From Hymenoscyphus infarciens (lineage: Eukaryota; Ascomycota; Leotiomycetes; Helotiales; Helotiaceae), in assembly GCA_001414345.1 (NCBI GenBank), contig LLCB01000314.1, positions 1 through 64,000 on the forward strand: a stretch of DNA of 64,000 bases. The letters are read 5' to 3'. Below are positions 46,138 to 57,851 of this stretch, one piece after another. A model generated the notes under the pieces. That model searched no databases. It saw nothing but the letters and a program-made list of their open reading frames with translations, and was not told where the DNA came from. The position numbers and the translations under genes were made by a program. Positions within the stretch are counted from its first letter, which is position 1. Every line of letters starts with the position of its first letter.

Positions 46138-46943
46138 TCATTCCGTCGATCTTCTTGCATACGACGGCCCTCGATTGTCTATTGACTTTTGAGTCAAGCG
46201 CCTAAAGCAGTGAGCTTTCATGGCGTCCGCCAAACATAGGTTTGTGATTTATTTCCAAACTTGTTGGCACAATACGTGGGCACCGCCGCCACGAACTCCT
46301 ACTCACTGATATACTTGTTGAGGTTCACTACCATAAAGTTTGGTAATAAAAAAGTTCGAAAATTCTATATACCCTATACACAACATAGAGTTGGTACCAG
46401 AGAAATCTGACTGGAACGGCAAGCTGGCGCGACAACTACAAAAATAGAGGCTTCGACCAAGTAATCAATGCCGTTATATAGTCTTGACCACATCGCAGAT
46501 TTCCGGAACAAGTTATCGCAAGAATTAAGACATGGGCTGAGAACCGACCTTCTAGGTACCGAAGTCCTCCTCGAACATCAAAAAAGGGAGGACTTGAAAA
46601 ATAATTTCGGTGTTTAGAGCGATCACCGTCATGGATTTTCTTCCGGTAGATTTACCAGGATCATCCATTGCATTTCTAGTGGGAGCAAAAACGCGTGTCG
46701 AAGAGCGTGTACCGACCCGCATTTTAAGGCTTAGAATAACCGTAGTGCGTGCCATGGCCGCTACGAGGTCGGTGGCGTATACAGTGGTTGCAAATTGTAC
46801 TCATATATTTGTGCCAATCTCCCAAGGCGTTCAAAGTTTGAGTATTGTATGTCACAAACTTTATTTGAACATTTGCAAATTTCTATCTCATACTTTCAAC
46901 CTTTTTTACACTTCCTATTTTGCTCAAAGTTTTGCTTCAAAGA
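46138..46943. other. Intergenic region
   Basis: No supported gene. A plus-strand ORF at 46610-46966 overlaps the start of the next gene in another frame and has no family features. The region likely includes the regulator's 3' UTR and the leader of the next gene. Confidence 0.4.
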
Positions 46944-47616
46944 ATGGGGTTTCAAGCCATCATTGATAAAGTAGGCCAACGGGTCGAGAAGAAAGCCCAT
47001 AATAAAAGCTCAGGCGGTGGTTATGTTTGTTCTCCCCTCTCGCTCCCTATCCAACACGCACTAAGAAACATCTCAGGGTCAAATCGCTGGATCACACCGC
47101 CCGCCTCCACCACCTCCAAACCATCCACCTCCCAGTTACACTGAATTCGAAGAACCCCGAAATGGCTACGTCGATGAACATCACACCGGGATAGGACTTC
47201 TCGGGATGGGCGCTCCCAACCCCGAGCCGGGACGCAGATCACGATCGAGCTCGAAAGTCCACGCGCCCATCACACATCCGAATTACACCGGACCCGAGCG
47301 AAGGGGACGAGCTACGGAATATGAAGATGATCCTGCACGACAATATTATGCGTCGCCTTCCAATGGGAAGGAGGAATCTGCGTTTACGGGGAGGGGGTTG
47401 ATTGGGCAACTGATGGCTGCGGGGAGGACTTCTCAGGAGGGATCGGGACCGGTTGTGAGGAAGGAGAAGCCGGGACGGTATAGAGGGCATTCTCATGAAC
47501 CGCCGCATCACGGGTATGAACAGCAGAGGAGTAGGGAACACAGGGGGCCTTTTGGAGATGGGGAAGTGTATATTGGGGCGCCGAGGCATGGGGGACATTC
47601 GCCGGACAGGCATTGA
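46944..47616 (+). CDS. Small hypothetical protein, Pro/Gly/Arg-rich, disordered
   Basis: Exons 46944-47024 and 47077-47616 give 206 residues across a 52-bp intron. The donor is GTTTGT, the only GT position that keeps phase 0; the acceptor is TCTCAG. The start MGFQAIIDKVGQRVEKKAHN is an amphipathic helix. Then comes a Pro-rich stretch (RPPPPPPNHPPPSYTEFEEPRNG), an LLGMGAPNPEPGRRSRS segment, and a C-terminal half rich in Gly, Arg, His and Ser (GRGLIGQLMAAGR, EPPHHGYEQQRSREHRG). PPSY resembles a WW-domain ligand motif. No family is recognised and no catalytic motif is visible. The uniform open frame after splicing argues that it is real. Confidence 0.6.
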
Positions 47617-49129
47617 GCTCTAGGATGCGGACTTGAAGATTAGAGAGAGGATTTTAAAATCAACAGTGGATTACATTTAGGCGTTGGGGGGCTTATGAAT
47701 TATATGGCATATACTTGGTGGTACTTTGGGGGCTTTGGGCTTTGCTGGTTGGCAGTAAGACGCGGGATGAGTTATGATGTATGTTTTAATGTCTCTTTGG
47801 GGGCATTGGGGTCTAGGATAGCATAGCATACCTAGGTAGGGTAGGATAGGCTTTTAGCTGTAGATGGAATTGAATTCGAGTATATATTTTCGAATCTGAG
47901 ATTACTGTTTGGTAGGGGGTTTGATTTTCGTCCAGGTAGTCATTCAGGTTGTGGTGTTGGAGTTTTGTGTGCAAGGTGGGATGAGGAAGTATGTGGGAGC
48001 GTTCTGAACATTTTCTCTTCGTATCACCCAAGAAATATTTGGGGATCAAGGTTTCCCGGCTCGAAAGATGAAGACTTCTAGGCATTATTATACCAGAATG
48101 GTTTAGATATAACTTTTAGCTTACTTGCAATTTTGGTGCTCTTTCGGCCCCCAAATATGAAGGTTGGCTTGCTTACCTGAAGAACATCGGGTAAGCCAAC
48201 AAGTAAGCCAACAAGTAAGCCGACGAATGACGAGTAAGCCAGACAGCAAAGTTGGGGGGGGGGGAGCCTCGAGTGAGTGTGCCAAGCATCATTTGGGGGC
48301 CGAAAAAATATTTTCTAAGATAGTTTGAGAATAGGAATATATATTTATTTATTTTTTGATTCTCCTAAATTTTTTCGATGAGGAGGAAAAATCTACAAGA
48401 CTCGGAAAGGAGCGGAACGAGAAGACCAAGGAATGGTTTTTTTAAGTGCATCATTTGTTATATTCGCTCAAAGAGCCTCCTAGTCTTATTCAGCAGTGTA
48501 TTTTATCAAGACTTTGTGATTGGAATTGTACCGTCTCTCATTCTCCTAAACTGTGTTGTGAAATGTCTTGTTCTACACTATCTTCTCTCAAATAATGGTT
48601 AGCAAGGTAGTGGTGAGGGGTAGAAGGAAAACTTGGATTTCCTTTCCCAGATTTTCACTCTGGCAGTCACAGTCTCACAAGCATTTCTCACATCGACCTC
48701 TGCTTTGATCAAAAATTCCCAATTGATATTAGCTACATACTGTAGAAGCCACCCAAAAACCAATATTTTCCGGAGGGTCGAATGTACTATCTGCAAGCTG
48801 ATTGGTCCCCTTGGATCCCCATGTCCATGTCTTCTCATGTGTAAAGTGCAAATTGCGGAGGTTGAGCTCAGGCAAATGCATATTGATTCCTGACCTCCTA
48901 TTTCAGAGGCTTATAAATAAACCCGCTACCATAAATATGTTTCCCCTTTGATGTAATCCATCCACGCAGAACCCCAGGTTGTGGATCTCTAACCCCGTTC
49001 ATCGATTGTGAAATGTTGGATATGAGGATTAGAAAAGTCCGAACCCTGTCCCGCGAGCGCTCGTCGAAACAATCAATCATTTGGCCAAAGAGGTCCATAA
49101 CGAAAATTGAAAGCAATGGGGAGACCAGG
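47617..49129. other. Intergenic region with a small hairpin/MITE-like repeat
   Basis: No gene is supported in these 1.5 kb. It contains the inverted-repeat structure at 48142-48306 and a poly-G tract near 48254. It ends in the 3' flank of the GTPase gene. Confidence 0.45.
48142..48306. repeat. MITE-like foldback, about 165 bp, ends TTTCGGCCCCCAAAT
   Basis: The left arm TTTCGGCCCCCAAATATGAAG at about 48142 is repeated in inverted form at the right end (ATTTGGGGGCCGAAA, 48291-48305). The TTGGC just inside is inverted too. Within it, GTTGGCTTGCTTACC pairs with GGGTAAGCCAAC, and AAGTAAGCCAAC is repeated in tandem. This could be a small non-autonomous transposon or a stable RNA hairpin. No target duplication is evident. 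Confidence 0.65.
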
Positions 49130-52100
49130 TTATGCTGCAGTGCCCTCGGGCATAGGAGAAGGAGTAACGAAAAGCTTCTCATCGTTGTCCTTCTCGGCGG
49201 GTGTTGGTTTGTTCAGGGACTCCTCTTTGGCCATTGCTTCTGTTGCAATTTCTGCCTGCTTTTCCATCAGAGAATCCATATCCATGGCATTATCGACCTC
49301 GTCGCAGTCTACCATCTCCCAATCCTCGTCCTCGATACCGAGATTCTCTTTCTTTATTGCGAAAACTTCTCTTTCTCCTGGCATCTCACTATTTCTGTCT
49401 CGTGTGGTAGACTCATCGTCATCAGAGTTGCCATCGTCATCAGAGTCGCCATCGTCATCAGAGTCGCCATCGTCATCAGAGTCGCCATCGTCGCCAGAGC
49501 CATTATAATTCTCGTCACCAGAGTCTGAAGAGCCATCCGAGTCATCCTCGCTCTCCGAATCGAGAATTCCAGTTGCGAATGCACTAACCTCAGATTCTGA
49601 GTCCTCGTCTCCTGAGTCGTCATTTTCAACACCACTTCTCAGACCCTCTCTGTCGAAACCACTTGTAGTCTGCTGGCGTTCATCTCCCGAGATGGTCAGC
49701 TCACTCTTCAGCGTGTTAGTCAATTGCTCGAGAAGGTTGTTGACATTCTCCTTGAGCTTGAACTTTTCGGCGTCCTTGGCGTTGGAAGGCTTCAAGGCGG
49801 CATTGTTGATCATGTGTGTGAAATCGGTAGAAATGCTAGTTTGGACAGATTTCGCTGTATCACCGAGCGCTCCCTTCTGATCTTCCGTCATGGTCTGGAA
49901 GCGTTTTTTGATGAGGTCACTTCTAACCTTTTCCGCAAAATTGAGGGCATTCTTTTGGACGAATTTATCAAGTTCATTCACCATTCGCTTACCACAACCC
50001 TTCCCTAGTTTTATATCAGCCCAATTGACTCGCATAATGGCCGAGAACCCCAAGTTTACAACTTACCAGTATGGTCAAGACAATCTTGGTAAACCTCGCC
50101 CATCAAATCTCGCATCATAGGCTCGACGGCCTGTCGAGTCGCAGTAGCCTCTCTGCGGAAATTTCGAAGTGCTTCGTACACTGAATTTTCAAACAATGGC
50201 ACCAACAACTCAACTTGGTCGAGGAGCTTTTCAGCTGGGTAATAGGACTTGCCGCAGATTTCGAGCATACTGACCTCGAACGATTTCTTGAACTTCTCCA
50301 TGTGTGTCGTGATATCGACCGTCAATTTCTTGTATCGTTCTGCCATCTTTTTTTGAAACATCTCTCGCCAGGGACGGGCGATGGGTCGAACATGCAGATC
50401 TGAAAATGCACCGTTCCAATTGATGTCCTTCTTATATCTTCGCTGGAAGAAGCCGCCTCTCCGACAGGTGGCTTTGAAAGTCATTACCGCCAAGCTGGCA
50501 GTACTGTATTCTTCCGAGAAAATGGTCTCCTCCTTCCAATTTTCCAAGTTGATCTTGGTGATTTTCTGTGTAATGTTTTGTGTCAATCCCTTCCGCATAC
50601 CGGCGATGGACTTCTTGACGGTGCTTGTACATGCCTCATTGAACTCGTTAAGATGCTTCTCCAGTGCCACTTTCAGTTCTTTCGTTTGATCGAGGGGCAG
50701 CTTGATATCAGCATCTCTCGTCTCGACCCACAACTGAACCTTTGGCTTCAAAATGTTCCATCTGGTGATGAAACTATCCACTAGCTTTTCATTCTCATCG
50801 GAGGTGAGAGAGATGGCAAACCCCTGGACAGCTGGTATCATTGTCGATTCGAGGCTATTAAATCCGACCTTGTCGTATTCTAAATTCAACTTGCCCTTCA
50901 ATCTGTGAAACGCATTGGAGCTGACACAGAACACATTCAGTTTTTCCGGCCGATACTCTGTAATCGTGTCAGTAAAAAGCGGCCAATGGCAAAACGAACA
51001 TGTTCTTGCGTACCTTGGTACCCTTTCTTTGAGGTCACCTCATCCTCCAAGTCCGCCATCTCTGCGTCCGTTTCCATGATCCCTTGCTTAAAATCTTCTT
51101 CAAGACGTTCCGAAGTATACTTGTTCCTTGCTTCGATAGCCTTCATCTTCATCTGAAAGTTCAACTGGGCCTGTGATTTTTTTATTTGTTCGACCTGTTC
51201 ATTGATTGATTTCAAGTCAACGGCCTCATCACGCTTACGTTTTCTTTGTTTTCTGAGCCTCTCCAAAGCCTTATCCAAAACTAGTGACTGCTCGAGTTCT
51301 GCTTTGAGGGTAGATTCATCCAAAGAAAGTGAATTAATTGCTTCTTCCGTATTGATGACGTCGGTTTTCGTAACTATAAAAGTTATTGCCGAATACTTGT
51401 TGTCCATATAGAGTTGGTTGCGGAATGATCGACTGAGAAGCTCTTTTGCTACCTGCTCATCGACTGCGCGCACAATATCCGCAACAATGAAGATATGGGA
51501 GAGGTTGTTGACGTAGCGGAGGGCGACGGAAGCTCTTGCAGTGTTCGAATCTCCCACACCGGGAAGATCAACGAGTACTAAGCCACTCTTCAGGACGGAG
51601 GCTTTGGTGTAGATTCTAACCACCTTTACCAGAGGCCAGAGGGAGCCATTGGCCGACTTGTTGTTGCTGTCGACATAGGACTTAATGATGTCGTGAAGCC
51701 CCTTGGCTTTTGAATGATGGACCGGTTTAGTTCTGCCGAGTGTAGAAGAAATATCCTTTACTTGAAGCAAATCCTTTGGCTTCATTGCTACCAGCTCCTG
51801 GGGGGAGATTCCGGGATAGACAGCTCTAAGCTTACTGAGCGCAATCGCGGCCTCACTGTTGGACTTTGGAGAGTTTAGTTGCTCGCCATCGAGACGGTTG
51901 TTGATGTCATCCGACAGGTGGCCCAATTGTTCAAGCCATTCAGCTTCAGTATCAAATTCAATCTCCGCTCGATACTGATGCCCCGGGACCTCCGATCTGT
52001 TGTAAGAGACTTCGGTTATAACTATATTGTCATCGTCAGCGATCGGAATTCCTACCCAGAACGGTATACAGCTTGTTTTTGTGCTTGGGGCGACGCAAAA

Positions 52101-52680
52101 TAATGCCATGGGCTTCTGGAGCTCCACATATAAAATAAAACTCACCACTTGTCGAAGCTCTCATGGAATTGCATGGGAGAAGAGTTTTTTCATCCAACAG
52201 AGCATTGATGAGTGAGGATTTGCCTGATCCCGTTGCACCAAGCACACCGACTAAAACCCGCGGCATATCGGCAAGGTTGCAGATTTCCTCTAGGTTTTAT
52301 CAGTCATTGCTGCATCAGAATGTTTCAATAGCAATGGACTCACCTGCTTCACTCTCAAAAGTACCACACTCCGGGAACGTTGCTGCCTTGTTTTCCACAG
52401 CCTTCATGAAGTTGTCGAGGAAAGATCGCGCATATTTGGCAGTCTTCTTTTTAACAGTGATCGTCGCATCCTCGAAATCCTCCTGTCTCAAGCGTTAGCA
52501 GAGCCTTAAAAAGAGAGACAAATGAGACTGTACCGGATCTGGAGAAGGCTCGCCCTTGATTTTTGGGGGACGCGTTGCTTTGGGAATACCCAACACGTTC
52601 AAGATATCATCGTCTTGGTCGGGTTCGGACTTCGCGGTTGACTCGTAAGCCGTAATAAGAGTTTCCATGGCACCAGCCAT
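49130..52680 (-). CDS. Dynamin-type large GTPase, SLIP-GC-like, with acidic repeat tail
   Basis: Six exons on the minus strand (52680-52534, 52482-52344, 52289-52146, 52021-51014, 50957-50067, 50004-49130) give 1067 residues. The introns are 51, 54, 124, 56 and 62 bp. G1 is GATGSGKSS (113-121), G3 is VDLPGVGD (294-301) and G4 is TKTD (361-364). SMRASTS followed by VITEVSYN after intron 3 resembles the switch I region. Then come a coiled-coil stalk (EEAINSLS...KRKRDEAVDLKSINEQVEQIKKSQAQLN) and a long helical region. The C-terminus (about 850-1067) has a GDSDDD repeat and more Glu/Asp runs. The closest recognisable family is the nuclear GTPase SLIP-GC and its many fungal relatives, whose role in fungi is not established. 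Splice 3 was chosen because the alternatives break the family motif. It is divergent from HPM1. Confidence 0.85.
49407..49500. repeat. In-frame 18-bp tandem repeat coding GDSDDD
   Basis: About five copies of an 18-base unit (plus strand CGTCATCAGAGTCGCCAT) lie inside the last exon of the GTPase gene and encode GDSDDD on the minus strand, one copy with N for D. The length is likely variable between strains. Confidence 0.9.
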
Positions 52681-54046
52681 GCTTGCAAACTAAGAGTGTT
52701 AGCAGAACACGAGAACCGTATTGATCTTGGGGATGGGAGAGGTGGGATATACTTGTTGGATACCAAAGCTGAAGCTGGATTGAAAGCAGTTCAATTACGA
52801 TTTGCTGGATGCATGAGGGGATTTGCGAGACTCCTCAAAGATACAATAGCACAGGCTGAATAGGATTGAAGATTGAATTATGTTAATAGTGGAGTAAGGT
52901 TGAGAGTGGATGGAGATTGAGAGCAGATGTAGGTTGATGGTGGAAGAAGGTTGAAGAAGGTAGGTAGGACGTTGTATGTGAGGGCAAGTGCGGCTCCTCC
53001 GGGCGCTAGTACTGAAGAGGAAAGTCTTTTGCAAAGGTGAGGCCAAGTTGAAAGGGTTTGAGGTTAGACGGCAGAGCGTTGATCAATTGAAGTTGAATTG
53101 AGAAGACCAAAGTCGATGGCAGACCTAGCAAGTCAAGTGCAGCAAAAGAGACGCTACTTGGGAGCACAGAAGTGAAGGCCTTCGTCAACAATATTGAAGT
53201 TGAAATTTCAGAGTGTTGATTAAAAAGAAGAGTCGAAAAGATGGAGGAGTGGAGATATAGAAACCGAGAGAGACATAGTCTTTTGTAGTTTTGCCTCCCG
53301 TCGAATGGGAGTTGGATAGTGGGTCCACGAATCACCTCAAGAGCCTGAGATCTTGAAGGAAATCGCAAGAAGACCCACCCGCAGATACCGTGTTTTGAAA
53401 AAGCGAAGGTGAGGTTGATGATTGAGCCGATACTCTAGTATAAGCGAACAAGTCAAGCTCGAAGGAGTAAATAGCTGTGAGAGTCCCTTGTGTTATCCGT
53501 GTGGAAATTCTGCTATTAGGAAATAAAATCCTCGCTAATTTGATTGTAGGGATTGGGAGTTTTTATGTATTTGGGATGGCGGCTCTCGAGTTACTCACAA
53601 CCAGGACAGAGGGTCATGAGCAAGACCGAGAACCCGCATACAGCAATTCGCTGCATCTTGGTTCAGCAGTCACCATTTTTAGAAGTAAATGAAAGACATC
53701 CGCACCATTTCCACGAGACTTCTCATATCTATTGCAAAATCCCATCATGAACCGAAGATCGACTTCTCTCTCTAGCCAAGGCGATTGACCGTTGCCCAAA
53801 CCGACTGTAGCCATTTTTTGCTATTTATGTATTTGATTTATAAGCGCAATGGATTTTACGAGATTTAAAGCGATCGCTGATTGTTTGGTGAGTGCGTCGT
53901 GTATTTTATGCTCATCGACGGTCGTTGCTTGCGCGGTTTCACCTCTTATCCGAGATTCTGCCAAGAAAACCCCCACGTGCCGTAAAATCATTGCAGCCAA
54001 AATCAAACTCCAACCGATTTACACAACTTCAAAGCAGGATAACAAA
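52681..54046. promoter_or_regulatory. Divergent region between the GTPase (-) and HPM1 (+)
   Basis: About 1.4 kb with no conserved ORF. On the GTPase side an AG directly upstream of the ATG and a GT about 70 bases earlier suggest a possible 5' UTR intron. On the HPM1 side an in-frame upstream ATG at 53849 gives a Cys/Ser-rich extension without features, so 54047 is preferred as the start. Confidence 0.45.
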
Positions 54047-55164
54047 ATGTCTGCCTTCAGCTTTTCTTTCTCCGGCGATGACATTGAGGAAGATAAGTCT
54101 GGGCTAGCGCCAGAACCGCTCTTCCCTTCATCAAATCATGCCGCTGAAACGGGATCTCTTCGACGAGTTTCCAATTCCGCATTTCCAGTAGCGGGTCAAC
54201 CATTACTGCAGCCTCAAAGACATGATCTAGTGACCATGTTGAAAGCACTTCCTTCAAAAATCTCATATGGAACACTCAAAATCAAATTGGATGATGGTCG
54301 GGAAATCTCACTCCCAAGGAGAGAGCTCTGGGATGTGCGGGTGCAACTGATGGCCGAGGACGACGACGAGAGTCTGGGGAACCTCGGAAAGGACGATGTG
54401 AGGACTGGTGTTTACGAAGGGGGGTTCAAGAGCTGGGAGAGTTCCGTGGATGTGGTAAAGGAGATGTACAAGAAGAAAGACCAAATTCTCTCTCTTCCGG
54501 GGATGTTTCTTGAGGTACGCAGGACCCAACTCTTTGGAACCTTCTTGAACACTGATAATATCTTTAGCTCGGTTGTGGTACTGCACTTCCGTCTCTTGCT
54601 GTCTTTCAGTGGCTGCTCCAGAATTCCCAACCCTCTTCTGCAGGAAGACTTGAACTGGGGCTTGCCGATTACAATCCTACTGTACTTCAGCTGGTTACAT
54701 TGCCAAACCTACTGTTGTCCTGGGCACAGGTGACAAGAGCTGAAGCCTGGGAAACCGAGGGCGAGCTCGAGATTGAGCCCGAAGTCGTGGACCAATTCCT
54801 TGCATCGCTGGGAACCTATGGCGTATCGTTATCCTTTTTCTCCGGTGCCTGGAGTCCGGAATTTGTGGTCTTGGTCGACCAAAGCACCTTACCGCGGGTT
54901 TCCAGACTCACAATTCTTGGTGCCGAAACCATATACTCCCCTGCTGCTCTGTTATCGTTCGGAGAGACTCTTATGAGTCTTCTCGATCTCCCAGGTTTGG
55001 AAGAAAGGACAGCATTTATTGCAGCCAAAAAAGTGTATTTTGGCGTTGGAGGTTCAATGGAGGACTTTTGTGATCTTGTTCGAGGCAAAGGTGGTACGGT
55101 CAACCAGATCAGGGAAGAGAGCGACGGAGTTCGGCGAGCTGTTGTGGAAGTAACGAGGCCATGA
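54047..55164 (+). CDS. HPM1: Protein-histidine N-methyltransferase HPM1 (METTL18 family)
   Basis: Exons 54047-54514 and 54568-55164 (53-bp intron) give 354 residues. The start MSAFSFSFSGDDIEED is the family's usual opening. Residues about 80-155 contain LLKALPSKISYG-like sequence (LKALPSKISYGTLKI) and VYEGGFKSWESSVDVVKEM. Across the intron, LELGCGTALPSLAVFQW is the SAM-binding motif I. ADYNPTVLQLVTLPNLLLSW, FFSGAWSPEF and LGAETIYSPAAL follow the seven-strand methyltransferase order. Hpm1 methylates a histidine of ribosomal protein Rpl3 (uL3) and influences translation. No key residue appears lost. It is divergent from the GTPase gene and in tandem with the esterase gene. Confidence 0.93.
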
Positions 55165-55674
55165 ATTCTCAACCAACCAAAAGTCTTGTTATACCCGAAA
55201 CAGGCATGCTTCCTACGGAGAACAGGAGTTATGTTCTGTGGTGCTCGGGCTGATGCTTTAGGTTTGCCATCGGCTATGAGCCCTTCCACTCACGAAGATG
55301 TGCGACAGTTACCCCGCACAAAGCTCAAACTCCTCTGAGAAAGTGGATTTAATACTTCTCATACAATAAGCCTACAAATTACTCCTATTCAATTACACAG
55401 CTACTTGCCAATGGCTACCCTATAACCATCATTGAACCACAAGCACGAAGATATACAGTTCCACGGAACACAAGTGAACCGGAACTGTTTGTTGGCCCAA
55501 GTAGTACGTGATCCCTTCTTTGCATCAAAATATAGACACTCTAATTTTCATAGTTATATACAGCTTGTCGTCTCCTTCTCTTAGTGTTCTTTCCGATAGA
55601 GAACTTGCTGCCCAACACTACCTCCCACAAGCCCAGAAACGAATCCGGAACAATCCTACTTCGACTTAGTAAAA
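55165..55674. other. Intergenic region between HPM1 and the esterase
   Basis: 510 bases between two tandem genes; no ORF or repeat with support. Confidence 0.5.
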
Positions 55675-57360
55675 ATGGCCAACCTAACAGAAGGTTACGA
55701 CAAAAGATGGCTTAATGTAAAACCATCTCCACCCACTACTTCACAACATACTAAACCTTGAACCACAGTTCGAGGAACAATTCGGATCACGTCTTCTTTT
55801 CTCTGGCTCTCCCGAAGAAATCAAACAGCAATTCAAAGCCGTAACTTCCGTGGTGGAAACTGGGTTACCACCACCCGATCCCTCTATCATCACTAGGGAC
55901 ACCACTGCCAATGACGTCCCCGTTCGCATTTACACACCTCAAGATGCTGGGGAGAAATTACCAATTGGAGTTTATTATCATGGGGGAGGATGGATGGTTG
56001 GAGATCTTGACTGTAAGTTCGTTATCTGTGGTGAAGAATGTGCCTTTTTAAGAGAAGTGAGCATTAATCTGCGGGCACCTGATTTTTCATTACTTGAGAT
56101 ATTTACGGATATTGTACGAGAACTTTTAGGAGAACCAAGGAACTAAGTTTCTAATTCTTCTAGAGCTTCTCGAACAATACTTTCAAGTATCCTCGAAGTG
56201 AAAGTAGGTGTTCGCAGAGTAATGCGTACTTATGCGTATTAACTTACGTGTTCCCCCTTGTTTGCAAGCAAGAGTTTCGGTTGAGATTCTGTACGTATCC
56301 CTTAAGGTGTTTATAACTGTGAATTTCTACTCTACGAAAAGGTTAGAAGAACCGAAGACTGCATATCCTGCTTCTCCTTCACCCTTCATTTAATATTCTA
56401 AAACACCAAGGGAAATGTTCGTTGCTTTTACTTCCTACTCGTCGTTTCAAAATTGAGGATATCTTGACAGTTACTTGAAGATTTCACATGTTTTCTCCCG
56501 ACGTTCTTGGAAGGATCCCTTTTCCATGGCAAAGTTCCATGCAAGCTGTAAAGATTGTCGCTTGGCCTCCCATTTTTCTTCTTTTTCCATCCCTTCAACC
56601 CTCACACAGAATAGAACGAAGAATAACAATTACTTAGCTGAGGATGCTTGGTGCCGTTATATTTCCAAGCGTACACCATGCATTATCATCTCAGTCGACT
56701 ACCGCTTATCCCCAGCCCACCAAATGCCAACCCAACTCCACGACGGACTCGCAGCATTCCACTGGGTTCGTCTCCATCTCAAAATCTAGTCCAGATATTA
56801 ACCTTAACTCCCAGGTCCATAACAACGCAGAGCAATTAGGAGGCGACATGGAAAAAGTCTTCACCGTCGGAGCTTCAGCTGGTGGAGGACTCGCCCTAAC
56901 GGTGGCAGACCAACTCATAAAATCCCAACTCCGTAATCACATCTGTGGCGTCGTTGCCCTCGTCCCCGTAACAACCCACCCTTCCAACCCCCCGGCGGAT
57001 CTCAAGCCCCTCTACACCTCCTATTCCGAAAACGGGGCCGGTACACCAATCATCGATGCCCAAGTCATGCACACGTTTTTCGAATACGCGGATAGCAAAC
57101 CAGATGATGAGAGGTGTTTCGTTACTTTGTCTAAGAATTTAGCTGAGTTTCCACCGGTGTATATTGCTACATGTGGGAAGGATCCGCTTAGGGATGATGG
57201 GTTGGTGTTGGAGAGGATGCTTGGGGAGAGACATGTTAAGGTTCAAAGGGATAATTATGAGGGGTTTCCGCATTATTTTTGGTGGTTTCCGGGGGTTGAG
57301 GGTGGGGAGGTTGTGCTTGAAAATGCGGTGAAGGGGATGAAATTGTTGTTTGGTTTTTGA
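55675..57360 (+). CDS. Alpha/beta hydrolase, hormone-sensitive-lipase (HSL) family esterase
   Basis: Exons 55675-55716, 55769-56012, 56638-56765 and 56815-57360 give 319 residues. The oxyanion-hole motif HGGGW is at about 85-89, followed by MVGDLD, then SEDAWCR after the long second intron. IIISVDYRLSPAHQMP, the nucleophile elbow GASAGG (Ser159), KDPLRDDG (Asp261) and EGFPHYFW (His291) complete an apparently intact triad. HSL-type enzymes cleave short-chain esters; the substrate here is unknown and the lack of a signal peptide points to the cytosol. Intron 2 is 625 bp, about ten times the usual length here, and holds a dispersed-repeat fragment. The first exon (14 residues) is the least certain part. 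It is convergent with NOP12. Confidence 0.88.
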
Positions 57361-57851
57361 ATTTTGCTTTTGCTTTTGTCCAGTTTCTTCTTTTTATTTA
57401 TCTAAGGGTTATGTTTGTAGCAATTGAAATCTTGAGTTGGTCATTCAACTGGAGCAGTGAAGTAACGAAGCGAGGTAGAGAACTCGACCTAGGTAGGTCT
57501 TGAGACACCAAGTACTCCTTCCCCAATTTCAAGGACTTGACCCAACCACGACAAGTGACGAGGTCGCTCCTTCCTCACCTCAACCCGTCCTCGTCATGCC
57601 AAGACGAGTCAACGAGAAGGCCCTCCCGCATCCTGAGTATAAACCCCCGCTCCTCGCCTCCCCATATATACGTTTTCGAGAATGAATTGCGATAGGCGGT
57701 CCTGGTGAGCCGTTTTATCACACATCCTGAAAAGGAGATACAATAGACAACATGTTATTTAGTGCTCATACTGAAGGCTCAATATACACCATCAACTTTT
57801 GCATCCCAATCTAGTCCTGGGGGTATCTTTTTACAAGCCTATAGACCTTTT
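57361..57851. other. Intergenic region between convergent esterase and NOP12
   Basis: About 490 bases of shared 3' flank; no supported gene. Confidence 0.5.

Noticed and set aside
46610..46966. 118-residue plus-strand ORF upstream of the small hypothetical gene
   Set aside because: It overlaps the first exon in a different frame and shows no conserved segment.
49013..49528. 171-residue plus-strand ORF with repeated VIRVAI
   Set aside because: It is the other strand of the GDSDDD repeat in the GTPase gene.
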